Shown here one piece after another: positions 19,057 through 30,832 of a stretch of 64,000 bases of DNA. Location of the stretch: contig NC_071389.1 in NCBI RefSeq assembly GCF_022682495.2, forward strand, positions 9,043,199 through 9,107,198, in the 5' to 3' direction. Under the pieces are notes generated by a model that was given only the letters and a program-made list of their open reading frames with translations, was not told the origin of the DNA and did not search any database. The DNA comes from Desmodus rotundus. Lineage: Eukaryota > Chordata > Mammalia > Chiroptera > Phyllostomidae. The position numbers were made by a program, and so were the translations under genes. Every line of letters starts with the position of its first letter. Position 1 is the stretch's first letter.

Positions 19057-21590
19057 CACTTTCCTGCTGAGCCACAGGGCGCTCTCTGTGCAAGTTCCCT
19101 CGGGGCCCACCTGTCTCTCGTTCATTCATTCTTGGGCTCAGGGAACTACATCAAGGTGGGGAGTCCTCTGTCTCCAGAAACCCCCCAGGCTGTCCCTGGA
19201 GAAAGAATGAACTCTGACCCTGACCCCAAGAGCTGAGGCCCGGCCGCAGTTTCTGTCAAAGCCCTCCCTTAATGCCTGGAAATCTCACAACTGTCTCAAG
19301 TAAAAGTGCGCAGAAAATTCCATGGCCTGGTGCCGAGCCATTCTGAACTGCACGAGCCATGACTAAATAAGTGTCTAAAATTGCTCTCCTCCCCAGCCCC
19401 CGCAACGTCACACCAGTCAGTCTTAAGATCACGTCCTCCTTTCAAGAACAAACCAATTTCAAACTAAAAGTCAATACCCACTTCTGGGACCTCATTACAA
19501 AGATCCAACAGGGCCAGGCTGTCACATCCTGGCTCAGAATCTGCGAAGTGGTGGTGACTTCTCTTCCAGTGCTTCTGGACCCTCTTCTCTGAGGCTGGCC
19601 TGCTCAGGGCCGCCCCAGGCTGTTTCTGGGCAGGTGACAGTAACACTTTGGGGCTCCCAGCCCTCAGGCTGCAGCAGCCTTTCACTGGCTCAGACCGCTC
19701 CCCTGCTACATCGGCCTCTTGGGGGTGAGTCACCCCGCTGCAGCCCCAGAGCCGAAGTGACCATGTACGGTTGTCTGGCTGTGATGAGTCGCAGTGGAAG
19801 CCACGCCCCAGCCCTCCACACGTGGCTTAACCAGCACAGATCAGCTTGGAAGGATGCAAAGCCAGCCCACCCCATCTGTGACGTCTGGAAACTTTTCAAA
19901 AGTAGGACGCTGTATCTCCTGGGCTAGGGGAAGTCACCTGACGGGTAGGCAGGTTTCCATCGAGTAAGGGGGGACACGGCAGTGGCAGCAGGCCCCGTGT
20001 CACGGGGGCCAGCCTCCAAGCGGTAGGCTCAGAGCTGCTGCTGCTGGGGACCCAGGAACACCCTTTCCCTTTGGTCCCAGCCGCTCCCACAAGCTCACAG
20101 ACAAAGGCTCAGCTTCTTGGATTTCTTGTGGTTTCTTAACTGCCTGGGGCTAGAGCTCCTAAGTGAGGGAAGGGAGAGCCAGAAGCCAGCCCCAGAGTCA
20201 GGAGATAAGGTCCAAGGTGGCAGAAGAACCGGCTCCTGAGCCAAACCAGGCCACCATACCTCGGTGCCCCGGAGCAAAGGCCGCCACTGACACAGGACAC
20301 CCTTCCCCAGAGCTTTAATCTCTGGAGAAAGCAAGTTCCCATTTGTGACCTGAGGGACTGCAAAACAGAATTCCGGCTGTTCTGCTCCTGAGGAGGGAGA
20401 AGCTAAAAGAGAAAGGTTCTTGAAGAACATGGAGAAGAACCAATGCTCAGTCCATGGGTTAAACACCCAGGTAGGCCTGGGATCTGAAGGGAGCACACAC
20501 CAGGCAAGGCACCAAGGGAACCGAAGGCAGGTAGCAAGGAGAGGCCTGGGCCAAATCATGCCCAGAGGTGCCTTCTCTCTGCTGTGGAAAAAGCCACACA
20601 GCAAGCAGGTGTGTGCGTGGGTGGCCCAAGTTCCCATCACCAGTCACCCTCTATGTCCTCAGCAGCCCCAGGTGAAATCCCTCCCAAGTGCAGAAAGGGA
20701 GGAACCAGCAGGCCCACCAGGGCCCAAAGCTCAATCAACTTCCGAACAAGTCCTTGCGAGCCAGGTGGAAACCCTTCCCTCCCGCCAGAGGGCCTGGCTC
20801 CCTCACCTTCACCAGGAGCCAAACCACAAACTGAGCAGGGAGGAAGTCTGGACTCGGAGACAAGCAGGGAGCACCGGCTGAGCCCCCCGAGGTACAGTGT
20901 TTCCAGCCCATTAGCTGGAGCCTGCTGAAAGCAGAACCCTGGATCCAGAAAGCATCTGACTTGCTGGCAAGATGAACATGAGAAAAGACCCCTGGCCCCA
21001 CAGGGTGAAAGGTCAGGTGATTAACTGGCCTTGCCTGGGGCCAAGACTGGGACAAGCCTTCCTGCTGCCACACCCCTCAAAGCTTCCAGGGAAGGGCAGC
21101 AAAACTCAGCTCTCCTGGGACTGGACACACTGTGGAGATGGGCGGGGGTGGAGTAGGGGGGGTCTCATTTTCAGAGGCCTTGGAGGAAGGCTGGTAAAGG
21201 TCCCTGGGAGAGGGTGGATGGTGGCCCAGCACTTCCAGTCCCCTGCCCGCCCCCACACAGAGGACAGCAGCTGGTGCCATGAGTAATGTTTGCCACCCAA
21301 TGCTAACCACACTCTTCCGATGTGAGATGCCCGCCTACAACTGGCCACTCCCCAAATGTGGGCGTCTCGGAGAAAACTGGAGGCCTCTGAATCCCTCTGA
21401 GGCAGCCTGAGAAGCTGTTCCAGCAGAGAAATGCTCCCCAGAGCATCTGTTCTGGCAAAAACCTAAAGAAAAGGGGCAGAGAAAAAAAAACGGGTAGAGG
21501 ATAAAGGGAAGGAGGAAGAAGCCAAGGGGAAGGAGGGGGCCAAAAAAGGAAGGAAAAAAATAAAAAAATGAAGGCCGAGCCTATAAATAG

Positions 21591-21600
21591 TCGAGCAGCA
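21591..21600 (+). promoter_or_regulatory. Perfect MEF2-type / TATA-like site in ZBTB17 intron 1
   Basis: CTATAAATAG, an exact match to YTAWWWWTAR, lying immediately after a purine-rich tract (21480-21570). It could be a muscle-type enhancer element or chance. Confidence 0.3.
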
Positions 21601-22619
21601 CTCTGCATACGCTCAGGAGTGCGGTCCTGTGAGCAGCCCCAAAGGGCGCGTGAGCACAGCAGAGTGGAGGGACTTGCGAAGTTCTAAATGGTGTCACCTA
21701 CCGAACTGCTGCCAGTGTCACCGGACTCAGGAACTGCACGTGCGCCCGGCCGGTGGAGCTCAGAGGCCCCCAGGACGCCTTCCAGCCCTCATCAGCCCCC
21801 AGGCTGAAACGCCCACACAGCCCTCCTCCCCCAGGAGACTTGGTCCTCTCCTCAGAGCTAGAACTCAGCGGTGCCTCACCTCCAAAGCGATGCGGAACGC
21901 GCTAGAACGGTCACAGCAAAGGAGACTCCAACTGTCTCCTGTTTGAAGTCTACAGTGACAGGAACCCACCCGGATCTGGCCATGCTTGGAGGGTGGGGTC
22001 CAGGAAAACCGCACGCCGCCTGGGCTGCACCGTGGGGCACGTGGCACCACGGGCAGGGAGCTGCCCGTCCTGAGTGCACACGACGAGGGGTCACTGAGGG
22101 CACGTGAAACACCCTAATGAGACTGACAGCCAGCTTCTCATGACCGAAGTGCTGTTCCCACCAGCCCTCCACTTAGGCAGAAGTGTGGGGTCCTTCCCTC
22201 CTTACTTCATCTTGCTTGAAGGGCAACAACTGTGGGCCTCAGTTAAAGCTACTTCCGAGAGAGACCCGAAAAGCTTAGAACTACAGCAAACACAAACAGA
22301 ACAAGACCACACAGCCGACTGAACCCAGAGTCCTCGTGTCAGATGCGGGAAATCAGAGTCCCCAGACCGGCACACGAGCCAGGCATGACCTTCCTACAGA
22401 CTCCTGGCCACAGCCGGGCACCTTCCCCAGACGACGCCAGCTGCTCGGTCGTTCTCCTTGATTAGCAGGACAGACCTCAGGGTCAGAGCCGAGCGCTCTC
22501 CGAGGGAGACAGCCTGGCCAGACACACAGCCTGGGCCTGCCTCACAAGGCATTCATTTGGGAATGAAAATGACAGACCTGGGGCCCCTGCAGTGGGATGA
22601 CTCAAACAGGCCGGGCTAA

Positions 22620-23140
22620 GCAATTTAGACCTGCAGGCTGTGGGCCCCAGTCCCCGAAGCCGGCCGCCAGCAACACCTCCGTCCCTGTCAGTGCTGATGG
22701 CACAGGCTCTGGGCTTCCAACAGAATCCGAGTGGCCCTGTGATGACTCTGACCAACAGGACGCAGTGACTGTGCCAGTTCCAGGCCTGGCCTGTTAGAGG
22801 TCTGGAAGACTCTGCTTTGCTGTCTTGGAATCCGGCTGCCCTGCTGTGGGAATGACCAGGCCCCCGGTTGGAGAAGGGACACCAATGTGCAGAGGCTCGT
22901 GAAGAAGAGCTAAGGTGCTCCTGCTGACAGCACCTGGCGCCGGAATGAGACGATGCTTTCAGGGACCGTGCAGCCCGCCTACCAGCTGAGCGCTGTCACA
23001 TAAGTGACCTCGACCCCTCATGGAGCAAAAAGCCTGCCCAGTTAACCCACAAAATTGGGAGACATAATAAAGTGCTGATGGTTTAAGCCACTAAGTTTTG
23101 AGGTGGTTTGCTTATAGCAAGAGAGAGCTGATACAGATGG
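22620..23140 (+). repeat. MLT1-like (ERVL-MaLR) LTR remnant
   Basis: Matches the MLT1 pattern I know: an internal GACTCTGACCAACAGGACGC, then the 3' end with ATAATAAAGTGCTGATGG, TTTAAGCCACTAAGTTTTGA and GATACAG. Old and degenerate, with no coding capacity. Confidence 0.6.
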
Positions 23141-23891
23141 GGAAACTAGAAAGGAATGATTAACAAAAAAAATCAGGTTAACGGTTTTCTCTGGATGGAA
23201 GGAAGGGCAGCCAGAATCAGAATGCCAGGAATGCTCTGTTTCCTTACTTGGATATACAGGTACTTGGATGATTTAACCTAAATGTGTACATTTCATACAC
23301 TTTTATAGGGGGACATTTTTGAAAATTTGACTAAGTTTTTAATAAGAAAGAAGTGAGTACAGGTGCCACATTCAATCCATACAAAGACAGGCCGTTTCCA
23401 ACCATGCTCACAGCCACTGTCACCAGGGCTGTGGGAGGCACAGGCCTCAGATTCCCACGGAGGTGAATGAGTCGCAAAGGCTGGCGGAGTGGGGTCTGGC
23501 GGGGGGAGGGCTGCCCACCTCATTGGTCCTTCGGTTCCCGAATGTCCATAAACACACTGCTGACAAAGAAAGGGTTCTCCTTGGGTCATAAAACCTACTC
23601 TGCTCAGGTCAACAAAACCTGAACCCCAGATGCCCCCCTGAAAACAATGAAATGGCATTTATGGAGTCCTTTCAACATGCCAAGCAACACAGTGCCAGGC
23701 ATGGCACAGTCTGATCACTTAAAGCTAAGAACATGGCTGCTCTGGGCACCAACTTCCACACTGCTGCTTCCGAGATGTGGGGATTCGAGAGGCTGTTCGG
23801 TACCATGGAGGCAGCAGAACCTCTGACAACAGGCCAGGGGGGACCTGAGTCCGAATTCTGCCACCTACTGTGCTAGCAGGCGGTCCCCAGC

Positions 23892-24006
23892 AAGCTTCTC
23901 CTCTCAGGGAGCATTTGAGAGCTTGCTCCCTGGGACATGTCATTAGTTCGGCTCAAATAAATTCTTATAAAAATTTAAAAAACAAAATGAAAAAAGCTTC
24001 TCCTCT
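23892..24006 (+). repeat. Retroposed LTR-tail fragment with 13-bp target-site duplication
   Basis: An 89-bp insert (23905-23993) flanked by perfect direct repeats AAGCTTCTCCTCT (23892-23904 and 23994-24006). The insert holds GCATTTGAGAGCTTGCTCCC, an AATAAA signal and an A-rich 3' tail. It resembles 37918-37990, where the same motif continues as an LTR. This looks like L1-mediated insertion of the end of an LTR transcript. Confidence 0.6.
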
Positions 24007-24184
24007 GGCAAAATGGGGCCAATGGGACTACCTCCCACATCTGTATCAGGATTAAATTAGATAACATGAGCGAAGGGCCCATACCCTGCCTGGCACATGG
24101 TGAACTCAACAAACTTGTTTCCAGGAAGCAAAGATACAGATTATAGTGGTTCCCCCCCTTCAGGCCAAAGACCGTATCAGACAG

Positions 24185-24418
24185 TTTCTTTCTTTCTTTC
24201 TTTTTTAAGATTTTATTTATTTTTAGAGAGGGGGGAGGGAGGGAGAAAGAGGGAGAGAAACATCAATGTGCAAGAGATACACTGATTGGTTGCCTCTCGC
24301 ATGTCCCCATCTGGGGACCTGGCCCACAACCCAGGCATGTGCCCTGACCGGGAATTAAACCAGCAACCTCTTGGTTCGCAGGCCGGCATTCAGTCCACTG
24401 AGCCACACCAGCCAGGGC
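24185..24418 (-). repeat. VES-type SINE
   Basis: Inverted full-length copy: T-rich start, GAGAGAAACATCAATGTG body, tRNA-like head ending GCCACACCAGCCAGGG. Flanked by the duplication CAGACAG (24178-24184 and 24419-24425). Confidence 0.88.
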
Positions 24419-25825
24419 CAGACAGCTTCTACATACCCTTTTATGCTAGGCACCTCGCACGCACTCAATAACTATTTGGTGACTTGACCTTGTTAAGAAG
24501 TTGTAATCATAACCCATTATTCCTTCTAAATGCAATCTGGAAAAATCCCAGAGCCCAATTAACATTCTGAGAGGGAGAGCGTGAAGGGAGGGGCAGTGGG
24601 CAAGAAGCATTCTGAGCGATTTTCCCTGTCGGAGAAGCACTTTATATTGAACAACTGTTCAGTTAAACCCCCAGGGTGCTCCCGGGTGAGGACTGGAGCG
24701 CCTGCCCAGAGCTCTAAGTGGGTCCGGAGAGCCCCGGTCTGCCTCAGAGTCAAACGGGCACTTGTCTAACATGAAATATTTATTACCCGGGTTATTAGCA
24801 AGCACTCAACTGCAGGCAGTTTCCAAACTGCCACATCGAGGGGAGCACGAGCCAGGGAACAACCACGAGGAGACACCGATCTGCACAAACAACAGTCCTG
24901 TCCCACAGAACACACTGCGCCCTGCTGCGGGCCTGGACACGACACAGCCATCTCCCGTCCAGGGGCCTTGTGTAACCTGAAGCAGGTGAAAGGGAACACC
25001 ATTTGGCTTCCAGCTGCTCAGAGTTCCTGATTTGCCAGAAATGCAGGTGGCTCCTCTGCACAGCTTAGCACTCAGGAAGGTGGTGTGGGTGCATGCATGG
25101 GGGCAGGACGGAGGGGGACAGCACGCCTCAGTGTCGCAAGATAACAAGCGAGTGGAGAAGGAGTGCAGCTGGAGGAACAGGCACGCAGGGCCAGGCCTGC
25201 CACACCAGGGCATGATGTCCCTTCATCCTCAGTGGTCGGGAACCTCGCCGGGGGTGTAAGCGGGAGAGGGCTGTGGTTAGGCTCACACTTCTGAAGGCCA
25301 CTCTAGGTGCATGTGGGTGGAAAACGGACTGAAAAGGGGAGCTCAGAAGCAGAAAAACCAGTTAGGACGTCCCAAGGCGCTGGACCCTCAGATGTGAAAA
25401 ATGGGACAACATCACCCCCCGCTGGCCTTGGGAGGGTTTTGCTGGTGCCCAGAACCCAACACACATGGGTCTTTCTGAGTGGCCTGTGAGAGCGGCCCTC
25501 CTATCAAACATTATAACACCCTCTGAAAGCTTCAAGTACCTCTTCTTGGAGTGGCTCAAAGTCCCTTAACACCGAGTTCCTGACTCTTCCTAAGGGAAGC
25601 TGGGCTATGCTGTTTGTTCAAAACCATAAACCCAGGCTGGCAATTCCTACCTCTTGCTCACATTTAAAGGGAAACATCCACATTTCTGGAGGAATGTACA
25701 AGACACTGGTAAGGGGACCTCCCAGAGGAGGGGGAGGGGGAGAGGACTTACACTTTTCACTGTATACCCTTTCTGTGTTTTTTGTTTCACCATTTGTAAA
25801 TGTTATCTATTAAAAATTAAAACTG

Positions 25826-26011
25826 CCCTGGCCGGTGTGCCTCAGTGGATTGAGCGCCGGCCTGCCAGGGCACATGCCTGGGTTGCAGGCCAAGTCCCCA
25901 GCAGGGGGCGTGCAAGAGGCAACCACGCATTGATGTTTCTCTCCCTCTCTTCCTCCCTCCCTCCCTTCTCCTCTCTCTGAAAATAAAAAATTAAAAAAAT
26001 CTTTCAAAAAA
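25826..26011 (+). repeat. VES-type SINE, internally deleted
   Basis: The head CCCTGGCCGGTGTGCCTCAG is joined directly to CAGGGCACATGCCTGGGTTG, so the B-box part of the tRNA region is missing. A-rich duplications TAAAATTAAAACTG-like flank it. Confidence 0.85.
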
Positions 26012-26646
26012 TTAAAATTAAAACTGAGAAATAAAAGGGAGGAGGAAAGAAGAGAGAAAGAAAACACCCACAAAGTCACAGCTCCTCTGTCTATATACCA
26101 TAAAACCTTTAAGACATTTTCTACAAGACTTGGTGACTAAAATCTTCTCAACAGGAAAAAGAAACTCATAAGGGAAATGGAAAATTGTGGTAATTTCCAC
26201 GAAGAATGTGTCACTCGGGAAAACTTTATGAGCAAAAATTCCTTAAGGGGACAAAACGGAAAATCCCCTAGAAGAGCAGCTGGCGGCGTCTTTCAGACAG
26301 ACAGGAGCCCTCCGACACGGACGAAGCTGAAGGATCCCCAGGGAGTCTCACACACAGCCTGCGGAACTTCAGGGGCTTTTCTGGCTGCCTGGGCCCAGTT
26401 GAAACTTCTGTCTTGGAATGGAGCCAAGCTGCTTAAGTACCTCAGGCAAGAGTACTTGCATCCTGGCACCTTAATTTCCTTTCTGTAAAATGGGGATGCT
26501 AATAAAAGTTTCCACATCAAAAAGTTGCTACTGGCCACCACTATTATTACCTACTTACCCACACAAGCACTATGAGTAAGTTAGCAAAGAAAGGGGGAGC
26601 CTAATGCTCTAATCCTCGCCTATCTTCTAAAAATGGATGTAAGCCT

Positions 26647-26862
26647 CCCTGGCTGGTGTGGCTCAGTGGATTGCACCCCAGCCTGCGAACTGAAAGGTCA
26701 CCGGTTCAATTCCCAGTCAGGACACATGGCTGGGTTGCAGGCCAGGTCCTCAGTTGGGGGCGTGTGAGAGGCAGACGATGTTTCTCTCACACACTGATGT
26801 TTCTCTCCCTCTCTCCCGTTCCTTCTCTCTAAAAAGAATAAAATCTTAAAAAAATAAAAAAT
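26647..26862 (+). repeat. VES-type SINE (younger, nested)
   Basis: Full-length copy starting CCCTGGCTGGTGTGGCTCAG. It is flanked by AAAAATGGATGTAAGCC before and AAAAATGGACGTAAGCC after, and sits within or next to an older truncated SINE. Confidence 0.88.
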
Positions 26863-26879
26863 AAAAATGGACGTAAGCC

Positions 26880-27032
26880 AAAGTTGTGGGTTCAATTTCC
26901 AGTCAGGGCACATACCGGAAGCAACCTGTGAACGCATCAGTACGTGGAACAACAAACTGACGTCTGTCTGCCTGTCCGTCTCTCTCTAAATCAATCAATA
27001 AAAATTTTTTAAATAATAAAATAAAAAACAGA
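26880..27032 (+). repeat. Older 5'-truncated bat SINE
   Basis: Begins in the tRNA-derived part (GGTTCAATTTCCAGTCAGGG), lacks the usual VES body and ends CTCTAAATCAATCAATAAAA. It seems to be a different, older subfamily. Confidence 0.65.
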
Positions 27033-27882
27033 TGTAAAAATCTCATCAATCATCCAGGCACCCATCAAAGATGAAGTTTCAACCTGAAAAAAATACCAGA
27101 AAAACCCATACAAACTACACTGCTCACTCCATTCAACAGTAACCAGGGTACGAGGCAGAGGCGCTCCATACTTGGGGGCAAAAGCCACCTTCTACTTCCA
27201 GGAACACAATTTTGAAGGAGACATGAGAAATAAGACTGAACACACAACTCCAAAAGCAGACTCAGTGGTCGCGTGATGCTAGTTAAGATCCACAGTCCAA
27301 GCCAGAAGGAAAAAGTCGGCTGAATACCGATCGTGTGCAGGTGGATACAGTTTGACTTCAGTGTGGCATGTGCCTTTCACGTGACTTTGCCTGGATTTGT
27401 TTGTTCATGGAGATTAGTGACTTCTGAGGTCCCTTCTAGTGTTTAATAAATAGGTTTAATAAATGTTGAGGAAATGATTTCATTAATAAGACTGCCAGGT
27501 TACAAATGCATGCCTTTGAAGTATGACAGATACCATGTGAGTGACAATAAAAATGAGATATTTACCTGGCATTCAGCGGATATTTTTTCATTTGAAACTT
27601 TCCCAATATCGAAAACATTAAGATTTCCAAGTATGAACATGAACATCAACTATGAACTCTATGTGAATATATATTACCTTCATAAGCCAACACAGAATTG
27701 TGTACTTACTATTCCAAACAGAATTAAACTGAAGTTAGTATTTTGTAAAACTTGACTGGGAAAAAGAAAATGAGCAAGAGGATATTTTAGAGGAGTATTT
27801 TGGGGGACCTCAAAAACCTCCGTTCAGTGCAGATAAAGAGTGATCAAGACTCAATGTCTCGATTTCTGTTGACTTACCTTTT

Positions 27883-28089
27883 TTAAAAAATATATTTTAT
27901 TTATTTATTTTTAGAGAGGGGAAGGGAGGAAGAAAGAGAGGGAGAGAAACATCAGTGTGTGGTTGCCTCTTGCACACCTCCTACTGGGGACCTGGCCCGC
28001 AACCCAGGCACGTGCCCTGAGTGGGAATTGAACGGCGAACCTATGGTTTGCAGGCCGGCGCTCAATCCACTGAGCCACACCAGCCAGGG
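27883..28089 (-). repeat. VES-type SINE
   Basis: Inverted copy with TTTTATTTATTTATTTTTAG at one end and GAGCCACACCAGCCAGGG at the other. Imperfect duplication around TTGACTT on both sides. Confidence 0.87.
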
Positions 28090-28639
28090 ATCCATTGACT
28101 TTTTTAAACCGTCGGGCTCCTCAAGTCCAGGCCTAAGGGGCTGCTCTAGAAGACCGTTTTTGGACAGCAGCCCTGGGATTAGGAGAGCCTTGAGCTCCGC
28201 TCTCCTTGAAGAAACAGTGCTATCAACCTCCTGCCCCTCAAATCCCCTCCATCAGCAGCGAGAATGAATCCACAAAGCTGCTGAGAGCCTTCTCAAGGAG
28301 GACTTGCAACCCTGGCGGCTTTTCAGCCAGCCGCTTGCGTGCGTAGCGTAGCTTAGCGAGAAACTTAGAAACCACCCCCACTGCTGCCTGGTTCCTGGTT
28401 CTAAGGCAGGCAGCCTGAAGAGGCAGAGGTGGGGCACAGACAGACAGACAGAGACAACTCTTGCCATGCCAAGACTGCTCTGTAAGACATGCAGGCCGGC
28501 CCCAAGGGGTGGATTAGTAGGCCGCAGTGGGGAAGGGAGGGTACACAAACTTAATTCTTAGGAGTATGAAAGATTGGTCAGAAATCTCAATTTCTGTTTC
28601 GTTCCTATTACCCTTATCTTCTCAACGTCCCAAATAAAT

Positions 28640-28721
28640 ATACAAACTCGGAGGAAATATTCACAACCCAAATGGTAAGTAAGGGTTAATAGTCCTGATA
28701 CAAAGAAGGCTCTTAAAATTA
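28640..28721 (+). repeat. L1 ORF2-region fragment
   Basis: GAGGAAATATTCACAACCCA, then GGTTAATAGTCCTGATACAA and AGAAGGCTCTTAAAATT, the familiar L1 ORF2 landmark. It is separated by a SINE from a 3' L1 piece. Confidence 0.55.
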
Positions 28722-28922
28722 GCCCTAGCTGGTGTAGCTCAGAGGATTGAGCATAGGCTTCAAATCAAAGAGTCACTGGTTCAATTTCCAGTCGGGGCAC
28801 ATGCCTGGGTTGCAGGCCAGGTCCCCAGTAGGGGGCGTGCGAGAGACAACCACACATTGATGTTTCTCTCCCTCTCTTCCCCTCTCTCTAAAAATAAATA
28901 AATAAAATCTTTAAAAATAAAT
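28722..28922 (+). repeat. VES-type SINE
   Basis: GCCCTAGCTGGTGTAGCTCA head, ATTGATGTTTCTCTCCCTCT body and AAATAAATAAAATC tail. Inserted within L1-derived sequence. Confidence 0.88.
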
Positions 28923-29435
28923 AATCAACAAAGTATGTCCACACCAAAGCTTGCAGACAAATGTTCACAGGAACATTATTCATAATAGTCAAAAGGTAGA
29001 AACAACCTAAATATCCATGAACTGATGAATGGATAAATAAAATGTGCTATCTTCATACAATGGAATACTATTTGACAATAAAAAAGTGCTGATACCTGCT
29101 ACATCATGAATGAACTTTGCAAATAATATGCTAAGTGAAAAAAAGTCAGTCCCAAAAGACAGGTTGCACGGTTCCATTTATGTGAGACGCCCAGAAGAGG
29201 CAAATCCGTAAGATAGAAAGTGGCTGTCCAGGGCTGGCGGAGACAGAGGTAACTGAGCAACGGCTAACGGTGGTGGGTTTTGGTGGGTTTCTTTCGGGGT
29301 GATGAAACTGTTCTGAAATTAGATATGGTGATAGTTACACAATTCTGAATCTACTAAAGCCACTGAATTAAATACTTTAAAAGAGCGAATTGTAGGGTAA
29401 ATGAAAATCTTACCAAAACTATTATAAAAAAAACT
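28923..29435 (+). repeat. L1 3' end (older L1M-type)
   Basis: Contains ATTATTCATAATAGTCAAAA, AATATCCATGAACTGATGAA, CAATGGAATACTATTTGACA and GGGGTGATGAAACTGTTCTG, the standard end-of-ORF2/3' UTR sequence of mammalian L1. No coding capacity. Confidence 0.85.
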
Positions 29436-29987
29436 AATCAACAGAAAGTCTCCCAACAGAAAAATAAGTCAAGAAATGAACAGGCAACACACAAAAGAAG
29501 AAATATAAGGGGTGGGTGTACTCTAGACAGATACAGTCAGAGAAACACAGATCAGCCCAGGACCCTACTTCCAGTACCAACTGGCAGAAACTGGAAAGAC
29601 GGCCCGCTCCCGCCGTGGCCAGGGCCTGTCCCCAGAGAGCAGGAGCAGGCGCAGAGAGCGGCGCACCGTCTGCAGGGCGGCTGACCAGTACTGAAGCGGA
29701 TGTGTGCGCATTCGTCGGCCGTGTAAAAACTCACGTCAGGATGTGAGTAACTGACCACAGAGCCCACGGTGCAGATGCTACGATGGCCCACTCTGACGGG
29801 GTATGTCACCCGGCTGTAAGGAGACCCAGAGTCCTGGTCCAGGACTCTGCCCAGAGAAAACCCGGCCTTGCTAATAAGCTTCACATGGTGAGAACTTGGG
29901 AGGTTACTGGCAAGAGAAATCGTGGACTCGTTTCCAAAGGGCAGCGGCCCATGGCATGAGCTCCAGCAACAGAAGGCATGAGGGGAA

Positions 29988-30317
29988 TACTGTATTTCGC
30001 CATGTATAATGCGCTCCTGTGTATAATACGCACCCACAGTTTTGGCCCAAACTTCCAGGGGGAAAAATCTTTCCTTTTAATTTTTAATTCAGTTATTTAT
30101 TTACTTATATTTAGATATTTGTTTTTTGTATTATAATGGAATTTTAGCATTTATTTTTGAACATATTATGGTACAAGAAATTTTATGTAGCAAATAATTA
30201 CAAAACACAAGAACAGATACAAGGTATTTCAGGCACCACCCATGTATGATTCACACCCTTATTTTCCCCTCAAAAATCTGGGCAACAAAGTACGAGTTAT
30301 ACACGGCAAATGCAGTA
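29988..30317. mobile_element. Non-autonomous DNA transposon with terminal inverted repeats
   Basis: About 326 bases bounded by TA on each side (29988-29989 and 30316-30317). The left end reads CTGTATTTCGCCATGTATAA. The reverse complement of the right end reads CTGCATTTGCCGTGTATAA, so the ends are near-identical inverted repeats. AT-rich core with no transposase. The TA duplication suggests the Tc1/mariner superfamily; I do not recognise the family. Confidence 0.6.
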
Positions 30318-30459
30318 ACTGCAATAGCTCCTGCGGCAACCTACCTGTGGAGTCTGATGACACCGTTGTTGGGAGGGCGCGACGCAAGCAAAATCATCAG
30401 TTGAAATGTAAAGTAGGGAAACCACTTAGGAAGCAATTTAGTATTATTTGGTCAAAATG

Positions 30460-30639
30460 AAAACGCACACACCCTGTCATTCAGCCCCACACCCGGGGCG
30501 CGCCCTGGACAGGCTGCACATGTGCGTCCCACAGGTGCGCACAGCAGCACCGTCTGTCTTGGCAAAATGTTGGGAACAAACCAAATGTCCATCAGCAACA
30601 GAAACAGTCCATAAATTCATCCATGAAAATGAAATACAG
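30460..30639 (+). repeat. L1 3' fragment, 5' half (split by SINE)
   Basis: Ends in AACAAACCAAATGTCCATCA and a following AATTCATCCATGAAAATGAA, typical of L1 3' regions. It resumes after the SINE at 30833. Confidence 0.6.
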
Positions 30640-30832
30640 CCCTGGCTGGTGTGGCTCAGCGGACTGAGTGCCGGCCTCACGGGGTTTGATTCCCAGTCAG
30701 GGCACATGCCTGGGTTGTGGGCCAGATCCCCAGTTAGGGGCAAGCCAGAGGCAACTGATTGATGTTTCTCCCCTCTCTTCCTTCCTCCCGTCCTCTCTCT
30801 CTAAAAATAAATAAATAAAATCTTTACAAAAA
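30640..30832 (+). repeat. VES-type SINE inside L1
   Basis: CCCTGGCTGGTGTGGCTCAG head, with 13-bp duplications AAATGAAATACAG (30627-30639) and AAATGCAATACAG (30833-30845), one mismatch. It interrupts an L1 3' region, so it is younger than that L1. Confidence 0.9.

Noticed and set aside
26647..26720. tRNA gene (A/B-box-like sequence)
   Set aside because: It is the tRNA-derived head of a VES SINE; there is no cloverleaf or anticodon arm. The same applies to the other SINE heads.
29552..30037. 161-codon minus-strand frame
   Set aside because: It runs from unique intron sequence into the inverted-repeat DNA transposon, has no domain, and shows no splice or promoter support.
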